DNA of 47,263 nt from Flavobacteriaceae bacterium (GTDB lineage: Bacteria > Bacteroidota > Bacteroidia > Flavobacteriales > Flavobacteriaceae): the NCBI GenBank assembly GCA_947451475.1, contig CANFZC010000015.1, positions 1 through 47,263 of the forward strand. The letters are read 5' to 3'. The notes below the pieces were generated by a model. The model saw only the letters and a list, made by a program, of their open reading frames with translations, had not been told where the DNA came from and made no database searches. Of the stretch, positions 16,440-23,836 are shown piece by piece (the first letter of the stretch is position 1; the number at the start of each line of letters is the position of its first letter). The position numbers and the translations under genes were made by a program.

Positions 16440-16832
16440 ATGTTTACCCTTCAACAAATTCATGATGCTCATGCTCAAGTAAAAAGTGGCGCTGATTTCC
16501 CGCGTTATATGCAGGATTTAATTACACTAGGAATTACTTCTTTTGAAACCTTTGTCTTTGACAATCACACGCAGTATTGCGGCAAAGACGGTTTTACCAT
16601 TGGCTCAGAGGGATTTACTGAAACCCTAACCCTTAACGGTAAATATAATGGTGACCAATTCAAAGCCGATTTAAAGTCGCACCAACTAGGTAATACGGAT
16701 TATCTGACCTTCTTGCGGGACTGTGCCAAATCGGGGATCGAAAAATGGATTGTATTGATGGACAAAATGACGTGTACATATTATGATGTCCTTGGTAACG
16801 CTGTTTTGGTAGAAAGCATTCCATTGGAGTAA
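16440..16832 (+). CDS. DUF1398 family protein
   Basis: A 130-residue cytoplasmic protein that looks like the DUF1398 family (E. coli YbcV-like, sometimes labelled phage envelope protein). Recognisable segments are the N-terminal IHDAHAQVKSGADFPRYMQ, LGITSFETFVFD near residue 35, and the C-terminal GIEKWIVLMDKMTCTYYD. No catalytic motif or membrane segment is seen and the function of the family is unknown. The label as a phage protein is historical; nothing else here is phage-like. It is monocistronic. Confidence 0.75.
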   Translation: MFTLQQIHDAHAQVKSGADFPRYMQDLITLGITSFETFVFDNHTQYCGKDGFTIGSEGFTETLTLNGKYNGDQFKADLKSHQLGNTDYLTFLRDCAKSGIEKWIVLMDKMTCTYYDVLGNAVLVESIPLE

Positions 16833-16833
16833 T

Positions 16834-16861
16834 AAAAAAACGACCCACTATCGTGCGTCGT
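16834..16861 (-). terminator. Terminator shared between the convergent DUF1398 and aminopeptidase genes
   Basis: A 9-position stem with one C-C mismatch (16840-16848 with 16853-16861) and a 4-nt loop. On the minus strand it is followed by seven T, so it fits best as terminator of the aminopeptidase gene. Confidence 0.65.
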
Positions 16862-16893
16862 CTATTTTCTATATTCTATTCTCTATATTCTAA

Positions 16894-18186
16894 TTAACCC
16901 TTCATCAAAGACTCAATCTCCTCTACTTCAATTGGGATATTGCGCATTAGATTGAAAGCGGCGCCATTTTCTTGGATGACCATATCGTCTTCGATTCGGA
17001 TTCCGAAGCCTTCTGCAGGAATGTAGATTCCGGGCTCTACGGTGAACACCATATTGGCTTGCATCGGTTCGTGGAGCAGACCATAGTCATGTGTATCTAA
17101 TCCCATATGGTGGGAAGTGCCGTGCATGAAGTATTTTTTATAGGCAGGCCAGTCGGGGTTTTCGTTTTGCACATCGGCTTTGTCGATTAGCCCTAAGCCT
17201 AGCAATTCAGAAGTCATGATTTTACCCACCTCAACATGGTATTGTTTCCATAAGGTTCCTGGCACTAACATTTTAGTCGCTTCGTTTTTCACCCTTAAAA
17301 CAGCATTGTACACTTCTTTTTGTCGGTCGCTAAAGCGACCCGAAACCGGCACCATACGCGTCATATCGCTAGAATAGTTGGCGTACTCCGCACCGACATC
17401 CAACAATATTAAATCTCCTGCGTTGCACTGTTGGTTGTTTTCAATATAGTGCAACACGTTAGCGTTATTTCCCGAAGCGATGATGGGTGTGTAGGCAAAG
17501 CCTTTGGAACGATTGCGCAAGAATTCGTGAGCGAACTCTGCTTCAATTTCGTATTCCATCACCCCTGGTTTTACAAAGTTTAGGACTCTGCGGAACCCTT
17601 TTTCGGTTATATCACAAGCTTTTTGGATTAAATCCAACTCTTCAGATTCTTTTATGGAACGTAGGCGTTGAAGAATAGGGTTGGCTTTTTCCACTTTGTG
17701 TGCTGGATAGTTTTCTTTCCACCATTTTACAAAGCGCGCTTCGCGCGTTTCGGTTTCTATGCTGGCACGGTAATGTTCGTTGGTATTAATATAAATCGTC
17801 TCGGCATAGGCCATTACCTCTTTTAACGTCTTTTGAAAATCTTGTAACCAGATGACTGATTTGATTCCGGCCACTTCGTAAGCCCGTTCTTTGGTTAGTT
17901 TTTCCCCTTCCCAAATAGCGATGTGTTCGTTAGTTTCTTTAAGAAACAAGATTTCTTTTAGGTGTTCGTAGGGCGCATCAGGGAAGAGCAATAAGATGCT
18001 TTCCTCTTGGTCTACTCCACTTAGGTACAATATATCGCGGTGTTGGGCGAACGGCAGTGTGCTATCGGCAGATACTGGATAAATATCATTTGAATTGAAC
18101 ACGGCTACGCTGTTTGGTTTCATTTGCGCGGTGAACTTTGCTCTATTCTTGATGAATAAGTTGCGGTCTATTTGATGGTATTTCAT
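16894..18186 (-). CDS. pepP: Xaa-Pro aminopeptidase (aminopeptidase P family)
   Basis: A 430-residue pita-bread-fold metallopeptidase that removes the N-terminal residue before proline. Residues about 1-170 are the aminopeptidase P N-terminal domain (YHQIDRNLFIKNRAKF). The five metal ligands are in place: D263 (LLDVGAEY), D274 (SSDMTRMVPV), H359 (HGTSHHMGLDTHD), E384 (FTVEPGIY) and E399 (IRIEDD). Length matches E. coli PepP. It is cytoplasmic with no signal peptide. It faces the DUF1398 gene tail to tail and shares a terminator. Confidence 0.93.
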   Translation of the reverse strand: MKYHQIDRNLFIKNRAKFTAQMKPNSVAVFNSNDIYPVSADSTLPFAQHRDILYLSGVDQEESILLLFPDAPYEHLKEILFLKETNEHIAIWEGEKLTKERAYEVAGIKSVIWLQDFQKTLKEVMAYAETIYINTNEHYRASIETETREARFVKWWKENYPAHKVEKANPILQRLRSIKESEELDLIQKACDITEKGFRRVLNFVKPGVMEYEIEAEFAHEFLRNRSKGFAYTPIIASGNNANVLHYIENNQQCNAGDLILLDVGAEYANYSSDMTRMVPVSGRFSDRQKEVYNAVLRVKNEATKMLVPGTLWKQYHVEVGKIMTSELLGLGLIDKADVQNENPDWPAYKKYFMHGTSHHMGLDTHDYGLLHEPMQANMVFTVEPGIYIPAEGFGIRIEDDMVIQENGAAFNLMRNIPIEVEEIESLMKG

Positions 18187-18254
18187 AATTGCAATGTTGG
18201 ATTGTTGAATACAAAATTACACAAAGGCGCAAACTAACAAGTAGCCAAATGGCG

Positions 18255-18851
18255 TTATTTTATGTTTTTCCGGATGCGGCTCATGTGTCGGCTTGAGATT
18301 CCTAGAAAGGAAGCTAAGTAATGCAGGGGTACTTCTTGGAGTAACTTCGGTTCGGTGAGCAAGAGTTTGTTATACCGATCTTCCGGAGAAAGTGTTAGTA
18401 AATCGATACGGTAATCGTCAATGAGACAGATTTGCTTTTCGATTAGGTTATGATAAAATTGGCTAAACGCTTCGTTGTGGATGATTAGATCTTTGAACGA
18501 CTTTAGATCGACTACCCATAGTTTGCTATCGGCCAGTGCTTTGATACTTTTTCGGGACGGTATTTGGTTTAAGAAACTACTCAAGGAAGAAGTAACGGAG
18601 TTGCGAAGGGCCAAATAGGTTGTTTTTTCTTCGCCTGCAATTTCAATGGCATGTTGGAGTATCCCGCTTTCTAGAAAGCAAAAATGCGCACATACTTGTG
18701 CTTCCTGGACCAAAAATTCATTTTTCTTGAGGATTACCACTTTGAAAACCTTGAGTGCCTCCCCTAGTTGTTCTGCACAACGAGTATTGGAGCTGTCGAT
18801 GAAGGACAACATGTAGGTCGTTAAGGCGGAGGAATCATTAAGTGTTTTCAT
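18255..18851 (-). CDS. Crp/Fnr-family transcriptional regulator
   Basis: A 198-residue regulator. Residues about 25-120 form a cyclic-nucleotide-binding-like beta-barrel (GEALKVFKVVILKKNEFLVQEAQVC, then FLESGILQHA). Residues about 160-198 are a short winged helix: LTLSPEDRYNKLL, then PLHYLASFLGISSRHMSRIRK. The cAMP-binding R-S/T pair and Fe-S cysteines of Crp and Fnr are not evident, as in most flavobacterial members of this group, so the effector is unknown. It is transcribed away from the ChaN-like gene, with about 85 bp between the start codons, and could regulate it. Confidence 0.88.
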   Translation of the reverse strand: MKTLNDSSALTTYMLSFIDSSNTRCAEQLGEALKVFKVVILKKNEFLVQEAQVCAHFCFLESGILQHAIEIAGEEKTTYLALRNSVTSSLSSFLNQIPSRKSIKALADSKLWVVDLKSFKDLIIHNEAFSQFYHNLIEKQICLIDDYRIDLLTLSPEDRYNKLLLTEPKLLQEVPLHYLASFLGISSRHMSRIRKNIK

Positions 18852-18935
18852 AGTACTGACTACTACAAAAGTATTCTTTTTGGGGATATTTTGTTATTGC
18901 GTGATTAATGAATATTTTTAGAGAAAAATACAGCT

Positions 18936-19787
18936 ATGAAAAAATACGGTATTCTCTTGACCTTATTCTTTGGTTTTTGTCTTTGGGCACAGGACAAGCC
19001 GTCCTATCAATTGTTCAACAAAAAAGGCCAAAAGGTTTCTTATGGAAAATTGTTGAAGGCTGCTGCAAAATCGGAAGTCGTTTTATTTGGGGAATACCAT
19101 AACAATGCTGTTTCCCATTGGTTGGAATTGGAATTGACGAAAGATTTGGCTGAACAAGGTAAGGTAGTATTGGGTGCTGAAATGTTAGAGGCGGATAATC
19201 AAAGGCAATTAGATTCCTATTTGAACGGAGAAATTACGCAAAAGCAATTGGATTCTACGGCACGCCTTTGGCCCAATTACAAGACCGATTATAAGCCTTT
19301 GGTTGATTATGCTAAAGAAAAGCAATTGTCTTTTATAGCTACGAATATTCCGAGGCGGTATGCTTCTATAGTCTCTAAGAAAGGATTTGAGGGATTGGAT
19401 GATTTAACTGCAGAGGAGAAAAGTTGGATTGCCCCTTTACCGATAGCCTACGATTCAAATTTGCCGGGTTATTTGGAAATGATGAAGATGATGGGCGACC
19501 ATACGAGTCCTAATATGCCTAAGGCACAAGCCATTAAAGATGCTACTATGGCGTATTTTATCCTTAAAAACAGGCAGGCTGATTCGGTCTTTTTACATTA
19601 CAATGGTACGTATCACAGTGACAACTTTGAAGGAATTTCATGGTATTTGAAAAAGGCACAGCCTGAGTTAAAAATAACAACCATTTCGACCATAGAGCAA
19701 GCTGATTTAAAAAAAATAGCACCTGAAAATTATACTAAGGCAGACTATATTCTCGTTATAGATGAAGATGTAACAAAAACATATTGA
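18936..19787 (+). CDS. ChaN-like haem-binding/iron-regulated exported protein
   Basis: A 283-residue exported protein of the ChaN (DUF399) family. The signal peptide is residues 1-18 (MKKYGILLTLFFGFCLWA). VVLFGEYHNNAVSH near residue 48 and VLGAEMLEADNQRQLDSYL are the ChaN hallmarks, and AKAQAIKDATMAYFI-type helix sequence follows near 200. ChaN of Campylobacter binds cofacial haem pairs at the outer membrane. A cysteine at position 15 is not in a good lipobox, so I expect cleavage by signal peptidase I near WAQ/D. It lies between a Crp/Fnr regulator and a degraded lipoprotein gene. Confidence 0.82.
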   Translation: MKKYGILLTLFFGFCLWAQDKPSYQLFNKKGQKVSYGKLLKAAAKSEVVLFGEYHNNAVSHWLELELTKDLAEQGKVVLGAEMLEADNQRQLDSYLNGEITQKQLDSTARLWPNYKTDYKPLVDYAKEKQLSFIATNIPRRYASIVSKKGFEGLDDLTAEEKSWIAPLPIAYDSNLPGYLEMMKMMGDHTSPNMPKAQAIKDATMAYFILKNRQADSVFLHYNGTYHSDNFEGISWYLKKAQPELKITTISTIEQADLKKIAPENYTKADYILVIDEDVTKTY

Positions 19788-19817
19788 TTTCATCTTATGT
19801 TTTGAAACCAGACTGTT

Positions 19818-20135
19818 ATGAAAAAGGCATTGTTATTTTTGACCCTACTACTTACTGGGGTAGCTTTATTTTCTTGTAGTAACTAGAGCAGTACATAGCA
19901 GATGCGTGCTACTTCCCCAATCCAAACAAAATTTTGCGTGGTAACGGGAAAATTTGCTGATGCATTAGTCATAATAGGGACGGAGAATGCTGATATAACC
20001 GTTACGTTATCGTTGTCGATAAACCATAGTTTTGAATGGAAGGAAGTACATGCTGATGCAAAATATGACCCAGCTGCTGGAGAAAACGTGGTTGATATGG
20101 GATTAAGGGGATTGATTCCGAACTATGTGAAGTAG
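19818..20135 (+). pseudogene. Broken small lipoprotein gene with two in-frame TAG codons
   Basis: Starting at ATG 19818 the frame encodes a clear lipoprotein signal peptide (MKKALLFLTLLLTGVALFSC-SN) with Cys20 in an LFSC lipobox. It then meets TAG at 19884-19886 and again at 19896-19898. The same frame stays open for 78 more codons, to 20135 (ADALVIIGTENADITV ... GLRGLIPNYVK). No frameshift is needed to join the parts. I read this as a gene inactivated by point mutations; the downstream part could also be translated from ATG 19902 as a 77-residue fragment. I do not recognise the protein family. Confidence 0.7.
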
Positions 20136-20234
20136 ATTTGTTTAACTTTTTTGAGTTAAAAAAGCCCTTTAATCAATTGAAAATCAACAACTGTTAAAGC
20201 CACTTTAAATTGATTATAAATTATTACGCAAAGG

Positions 20235-20265
20235 TTGTAGTATAAGTGAAATAGCTGTATTTTTG
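20235..20265 (+). promoter_or_regulatory. Promoter of the sdhCAB operon
   Basis: TTG at 20235-20237, 20 nt, TATTTTTG at 20258-20265, 28 nt before the sdhC start codon. Confidence 0.6.
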
Positions 20266-20293
20266 TTCTGCTTTTTATTAAAATAATACAACT

Positions 20294-20962
20294 ATGGCAA
20301 AATCTACGTTTTTGAGTTCGTCTATTGCTAAAAAAGTAGCAATGGCACTTTCGGGACTCTTTTTAATTACCTTTTTAGCACTACATTTTTTTATAAATCT
20401 TACTTCTGTTTTTAGCGAAACTGTTTTTAACGAATGTTCTCATTTTATGGGTTACAATCCGTTGATACAATTTGTCATGCAGCCTATATTGGTGGCGGGG
20501 GTTATTTTCCATTTTGTTATGGGGATTGTTTTGGAACTAAAAAACAGAAGTGCACGACCTACTGCTTATGTAAAATATGACGGTGCTGCCAACGCCTCAT
20601 GGGCGTCAAGAAATATGATTGTTTCTGGTCTTGTTGTTTTGGCTTTTATTGGTTTGCATTTTTATGATTTTTGGGTTCAAGAAATCACCTATAAGTATGT
20701 TAATGCAGAAGTTGTAGACCCTACAAGATACTATTCTGAATTAGTTGAGAAATTTGAAAGTCCGGTACGCACAGGATTGTACTGTTTAGCGTTCTTATTG
20801 CTTTCAGTGCACTTGTGGCATGGCTTCAGCTCATCCTTCCAATCGGTAGGTTTCAACAACAAATATTCTAAGGGCGTCCAAAAACTTGGATATGCTTTCG
20901 CAATCGTAATTCCGTTTGGATTTATATTTATTGCTTTATATCACCATTTATTAAATCACTAA
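20294..20962 (+). CDS. sdhC: Succinate dehydrogenase cytochrome b subunit (type B)
   Basis: A 222-residue inner-membrane subunit with five hydrophobic helices, the single-anchor cytochrome b558 layout of type-B succinate dehydrogenase/fumarate reductase. Candidate haem-ligating histidines lie inside helices: FLALHFFINL, VIFHFVMG, FIGLHFYDF and LSVHLWHGF. It anchors SdhA and SdhB and passes electrons to menaquinone, the usual quinone in this phylum. It is the first gene of a three-gene operon; the gap to sdhA is 13 nt. Confidence 0.92.
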   Translation: MAKSTFLSSSIAKKVAMALSGLFLITFLALHFFINLTSVFSETVFNECSHFMGYNPLIQFVMQPILVAGVIFHFVMGIVLELKNRSARPTAYVKYDGAANASWASRNMIVSGLVVLAFIGLHFYDFWVQEITYKYVNAEVVDPTRYYSELVEKFESPVRTGLYCLAFLLLSVHLWHGFSSSFQSVGFNNKYSKGVQKLGYAFAIVIPFGFIFIALYHHLLNH

Positions 20963-20975
20963 TAGTTCATAGATA

Positions 20976-22985
20976 ATGAAGTTAGATTCTAAAATACCAG
21001 AAGGTCCTATTTCACAGAAGTGGACCGATTATAAAGACCATTTAAAATTAGTTGCACCTAACAATAGACCTAAAATAGACATTATTGTTGTGGGAACTGG
21101 TTTGGCGGGTGCCTCGGCTGCTGCTTCTTTAGGGGAAATGGGCTATAATGTGAAAGCATTTTGTTTTCAAGATTCTCCACGTCGTGCGCACTCCATTGCG
21201 GCACAAGGGGGGATTAATGCTGCTAAAAATTATCAAAACGATGGGGACAGTACGTTCCGTTTGTTTTATGACACCATTAAGGGAGGCGATTATAGAGCCC
21301 GTGAAGCTAACGTGCACCGTTTAGCGGAAGTTTCTTCAAATATTATTGATCAATGTGTGGCACAAGGAGTTCCTTTTGCCCGAGATTATGGTGGGATGTT
21401 AGATAACCGTTCATTTGGGGGTACTCAAGTACAGCGTACTTTTTATGCCGCTGGACAAACCGGACAACAATTATTATTAGGAGCTTATTCAGCTTTATCG
21501 CGCCAGATTGGTATTGGTAATGTACAGATGTTCAACCGTCATGAAATGTTAGACTTGGTAAAAGTTGACGGAAAAGCACGTGGTATTATCGCACGTAACT
21601 TGGTTACTGGAGAATTAGAAAGACATTCGGCACATGCTGTAATTATCGCTACAGGAGGTTATGGAAATGTATATTTCCTTTCTACAAACGCGATGGGAAG
21701 TAATGTAACGGCGGGTTGGAAAGTTCACAAAAGAGGTGCCTTATTTGCTAATCCTTGTTTTGTACAAATTCACCCTACTTGTATACCGGTGCATGGTGTA
21801 AACCAATCGAAATTGACTTTGATGTCGGAATCCTTGCGTAACTCCGGAAGAATCTGGGTGCCTAAGAAAAAAGAAGATGCAGAAGCGATTCGTGCTGGTC
21901 AATTAAAACCAACACAACTTAAAGAAGAAGATAGAGATTACTTCTTGGAGAGAAGATATCCTGCCTTTGGAAATTTGGTGCCCCGTGATGTTGCCTCTAG
22001 AGCTGCCAAAGAGCGTTGTGACGAAGGACATGGAATTGAGGCCAATGATACTAACGAAGGAGTATATCTAGATTTCTCTACAGAGATTCAAACCAAAGGA
22101 CGTCAAGCTGCTTATGGACAAGGAAATCACAATCCGACTCCAGAAGAGGTAACGAAATTAGGAAAACAATGGTTGGAAGAAAAATACGGGAATCTATTTG
22201 CGATGTATGAAAAAATCACGGATGAGAACCCTTATGAAACTCCGATGAAAATATATCCAGCGGTACACTACACTATGGGTGGCGTATGGGTTGATTACAA
22301 TTTACAATCTACTATCCCGGGTTGTTTTGTGGCTGGGGAAGCTAATTTCTCGGATCACGGAGCGAATCGATTGGGTGCTTCTGCCTTGATGCAAGGACTG
22401 GCTGATGGCTATTTTGTATTGCCTTATACGGTTTCGAACTACCTAGCAGATGAAATTAGAACGGGTAAAATTTCGACAGATTCACCAGAATTTGTGGAAG
22501 CTGAAAATAGTGTTAAAGACACTATCAACAAGTTTTTGAATAACAAAGGTTCAAAATCAGTTGATCATTTCCACAAGCGTTTGGGCTTGATTATGTGGAA
22601 TAAAGTTGGAATGGCTCGTAACGAACAAGGATTAAAGCAAGCTATTGAAGAAATTGCTGCTTTAAAAGAAGAGTTCTACAAAGATGTTTATGTTCCTGGA
22701 AGTTCTGATGAATTAAATCCGGAATTAGAAAAAGCTTTACGTGTTGCGGATTTCATTGATTTAGGTCAGTTGATGGCAATGGATGCTTTGCAACGCAAAG
22801 AGTCTTGTGGTGGACACTTCCGTGAGGAATACCAAGATTCAGAAGGAGAAACACTTCGTGATGACGAAAACTTTGCTTTTGTGAGTGCCTGGGAATACAT
22901 GGGCTACGATATTAGCCAAGAAATCTTGAATAAAGAAGAGTTGAAATACGAGTTTATCAAAATAGCCGCTAGAAATTACAAATAA
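20976..22985 (+). CDS. sdhA: Succinate dehydrogenase flavoprotein subunit
   Basis: A 669-residue flavoprotein that oxidises succinate to fumarate. [19 protein letters not shown] (near residue 39) is the FAD dinucleotide fold. [12 protein letters not shown] contains the His that usually carries covalent FAD. HPTCIP and the capping-domain region MGGVWVDY are conserved, as is [19 protein letters not shown]. Length fits the type-B family (about 640-670), longer than proteobacterial SdhA. The gap to sdhB is 7 nt. Confidence 0.95.
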   Translation: MKLDSKIPEGPISQKWTDYKDHLKLVAPNNRPKIDIIVVGTGLAGASAAASLGEMGYNVKAFCFQDSPRRAHSIAAQGGINAAKNYQNDGDSTFRLFYDTIKGGDYRAREANVHRLAEVSSNIIDQCVAQGVPFARDYGGMLDNRSFGGTQVQRTFYAAGQTGQQLLLGAYSALSRQIGIGNVQMFNRHEMLDLVKVDGKARGIIARNLVTGELERHSAHAVIIATGGYGNVYFLSTNAMGSNVTAGWKVHKRGALFANPCFVQIHPTCIPVHGVNQSKLTLMSESLRNSGRIWVPKKKEDAEAIRAGQLKPTQLKEEDRDYFLERRYPAFGNLVPRDVASRAAKERCDEGHGIEANDTNEGVYLDFSTEIQTKGRQAAYGQGNHNPTPEEVTKLGKQWLEEKYGNLFAMYEKITDENPYETPMKIYPAVHYTMGGVWVDYNLQSTIPGCFVAGEANFSDHGANRLGASALMQGLADGYFVLPYTVSNYLADEIRTGKISTDSPEFVEAENSVKDTINKFLNNKGSKSVDHFHKRLGLIMWNKVGMARNEQGLKQAIEEIAALKEEFYKDVYVPGSSDELNPELEKALRVADFIDLGQLMAMDALQRKESCGGHFREEYQDSEGETLRDDENFAFVSAWEYMGYDISQEILNKEELKYEFIKIAARNYK

Positions 22986-22992
22986 TATCACT

Positions 22993-23754
22993 ATGTCTTC
23001 AGCAAAAAATATCAATATAAACCTGAAAATTTGGCGTCAAAAAAATGCTAAAGCTAAAGGAAGCATGGAAACTTATAAATTAGATAATGTTTCTACTGCT
23101 AGTTCGTTCTTGGAAATGTTAGACCAATTGAACGAGCAATTAATTAATGAGCAAAAAGAGCCTGTTGCTTTTGACCACGATTGTCGCGAAGGAATTTGCG
23201 GAATGTGTTCATTATACATCAATGGCCGTGCGCATGGACCGGATACAGGAACAACAACTTGTCAATTACACATGCGTAAATTTAAAGATGGGGATACTAT
23301 CTTTATTGAGCCATGGAGAAGTAAGGCATTCCCAGTAGTAAAAGATTTAGTAGTTGACCGTTCTTCTTTTGATAGAATTCAGCAAGCAGGAGGATTTGTA
23401 TCTGTGAATACTTCAGGAAGAACTATTGATGCCAATGCTACTCCTGTTCCGAAACACGATGCTGACAGAGCTTTTGAAGCGGCAGCCTGTATAGGTTGTG
23501 GTGCTTGTGTAGCTACTTGTAAAAACGGTTCGGCTATGTTATTTGTGGGCGCTAAAGTATCGCAATATGCTTTGTTACCGCAAGGAAAAGTTGAAGCAAC
23601 TAATCGTGTATTGAACATGGTACGCCAAATGGACGAAGAAGGATTTGGAAACTGTACTAATACGGGAGCTTGTGAAATTGAGTGTCCGAAAGGCATCTCA
23701 TTAGAGAACATTGCTCGTATGAACCGTGAATATTTGAAAGCGAGTCTTAAGTAA
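22993..23754 (+). CDS. sdhB: Succinate dehydrogenase iron-sulfur subunit
   Basis: A 253-residue electron-transfer subunit. The N-terminal 2Fe-2S ligands are in [20 protein letters not shown] and a following CQLH. The C-terminal clusters are bound by [11 protein letters not shown] and [12 protein letters not shown]. It links SdhA flavin to the SdhC haems. It is the last gene of the operon, followed by a terminator that begins about 20 nt downstream. Confidence 0.95.
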   Translation: MSSAKNININLKIWRQKNAKAKGSMETYKLDNVSTASSFLEMLDQLNEQLINEQKEPVAFDHDCREGICGMCSLYINGRAHGPDTGTTTCQLHMRKFKDGDTIFIEPWRSKAFPVVKDLVVDRSSFDRIQQAGGFVSVNTSGRTIDANATPVPKHDADRAFEAAACIGCGACVATCKNGSAMLFVGAKVSQYALLPQGKVEATNRVLNMVRQMDEEGFGNCTNTGACEIECPKGISLENIARMNREYLKASLK

Positions 23755-23774
23755 GAGACCTTCCTTTATAATAC

Positions 23775-23809
23775 AAAACGCATTCATTGATTTGGATGCG
23801 TTTTTTTTT
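23775..23809 (+). terminator. Intrinsic terminator of the sdhCAB operon
   Basis: AAAACGCATTCA (23775-23786) pairs fully, with one G-T pair, with TGGATGCGTTTT (23793-23804), followed by T. It overlaps the promoter of the next gene. Confidence 0.9.
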
Positions 23810-23816
23810 ATCTTTG
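23787..23816 (+). promoter_or_regulatory. Promoter of the GH92 gene, embedded in the sdh terminator
   Basis: TTG at 23787-23789 lies in the terminator loop; 19 nt later TATCTTTG at 23809-23816 uses the end of the T-tract. The GTG start of the mannosidase follows at 23837, leaving a leader of roughly 15 nt. Confidence 0.6.
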
Positions 23817-23836
23817 AGAGACCAACAAACGACACT

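Noticed and set aside
16440..16832. DUF1398 gene as evidence of a prophage
   Set aside because: Only the historical family name is phage-related. There are no integrase, capsid or tail genes and no attachment repeats.
23792..23836. N-terminal extension of the GH92 gene from ATG 23792
   Set aside because: The codon is in the sdh terminator loop and upstream of the promoter; it would also bury the signal peptide.
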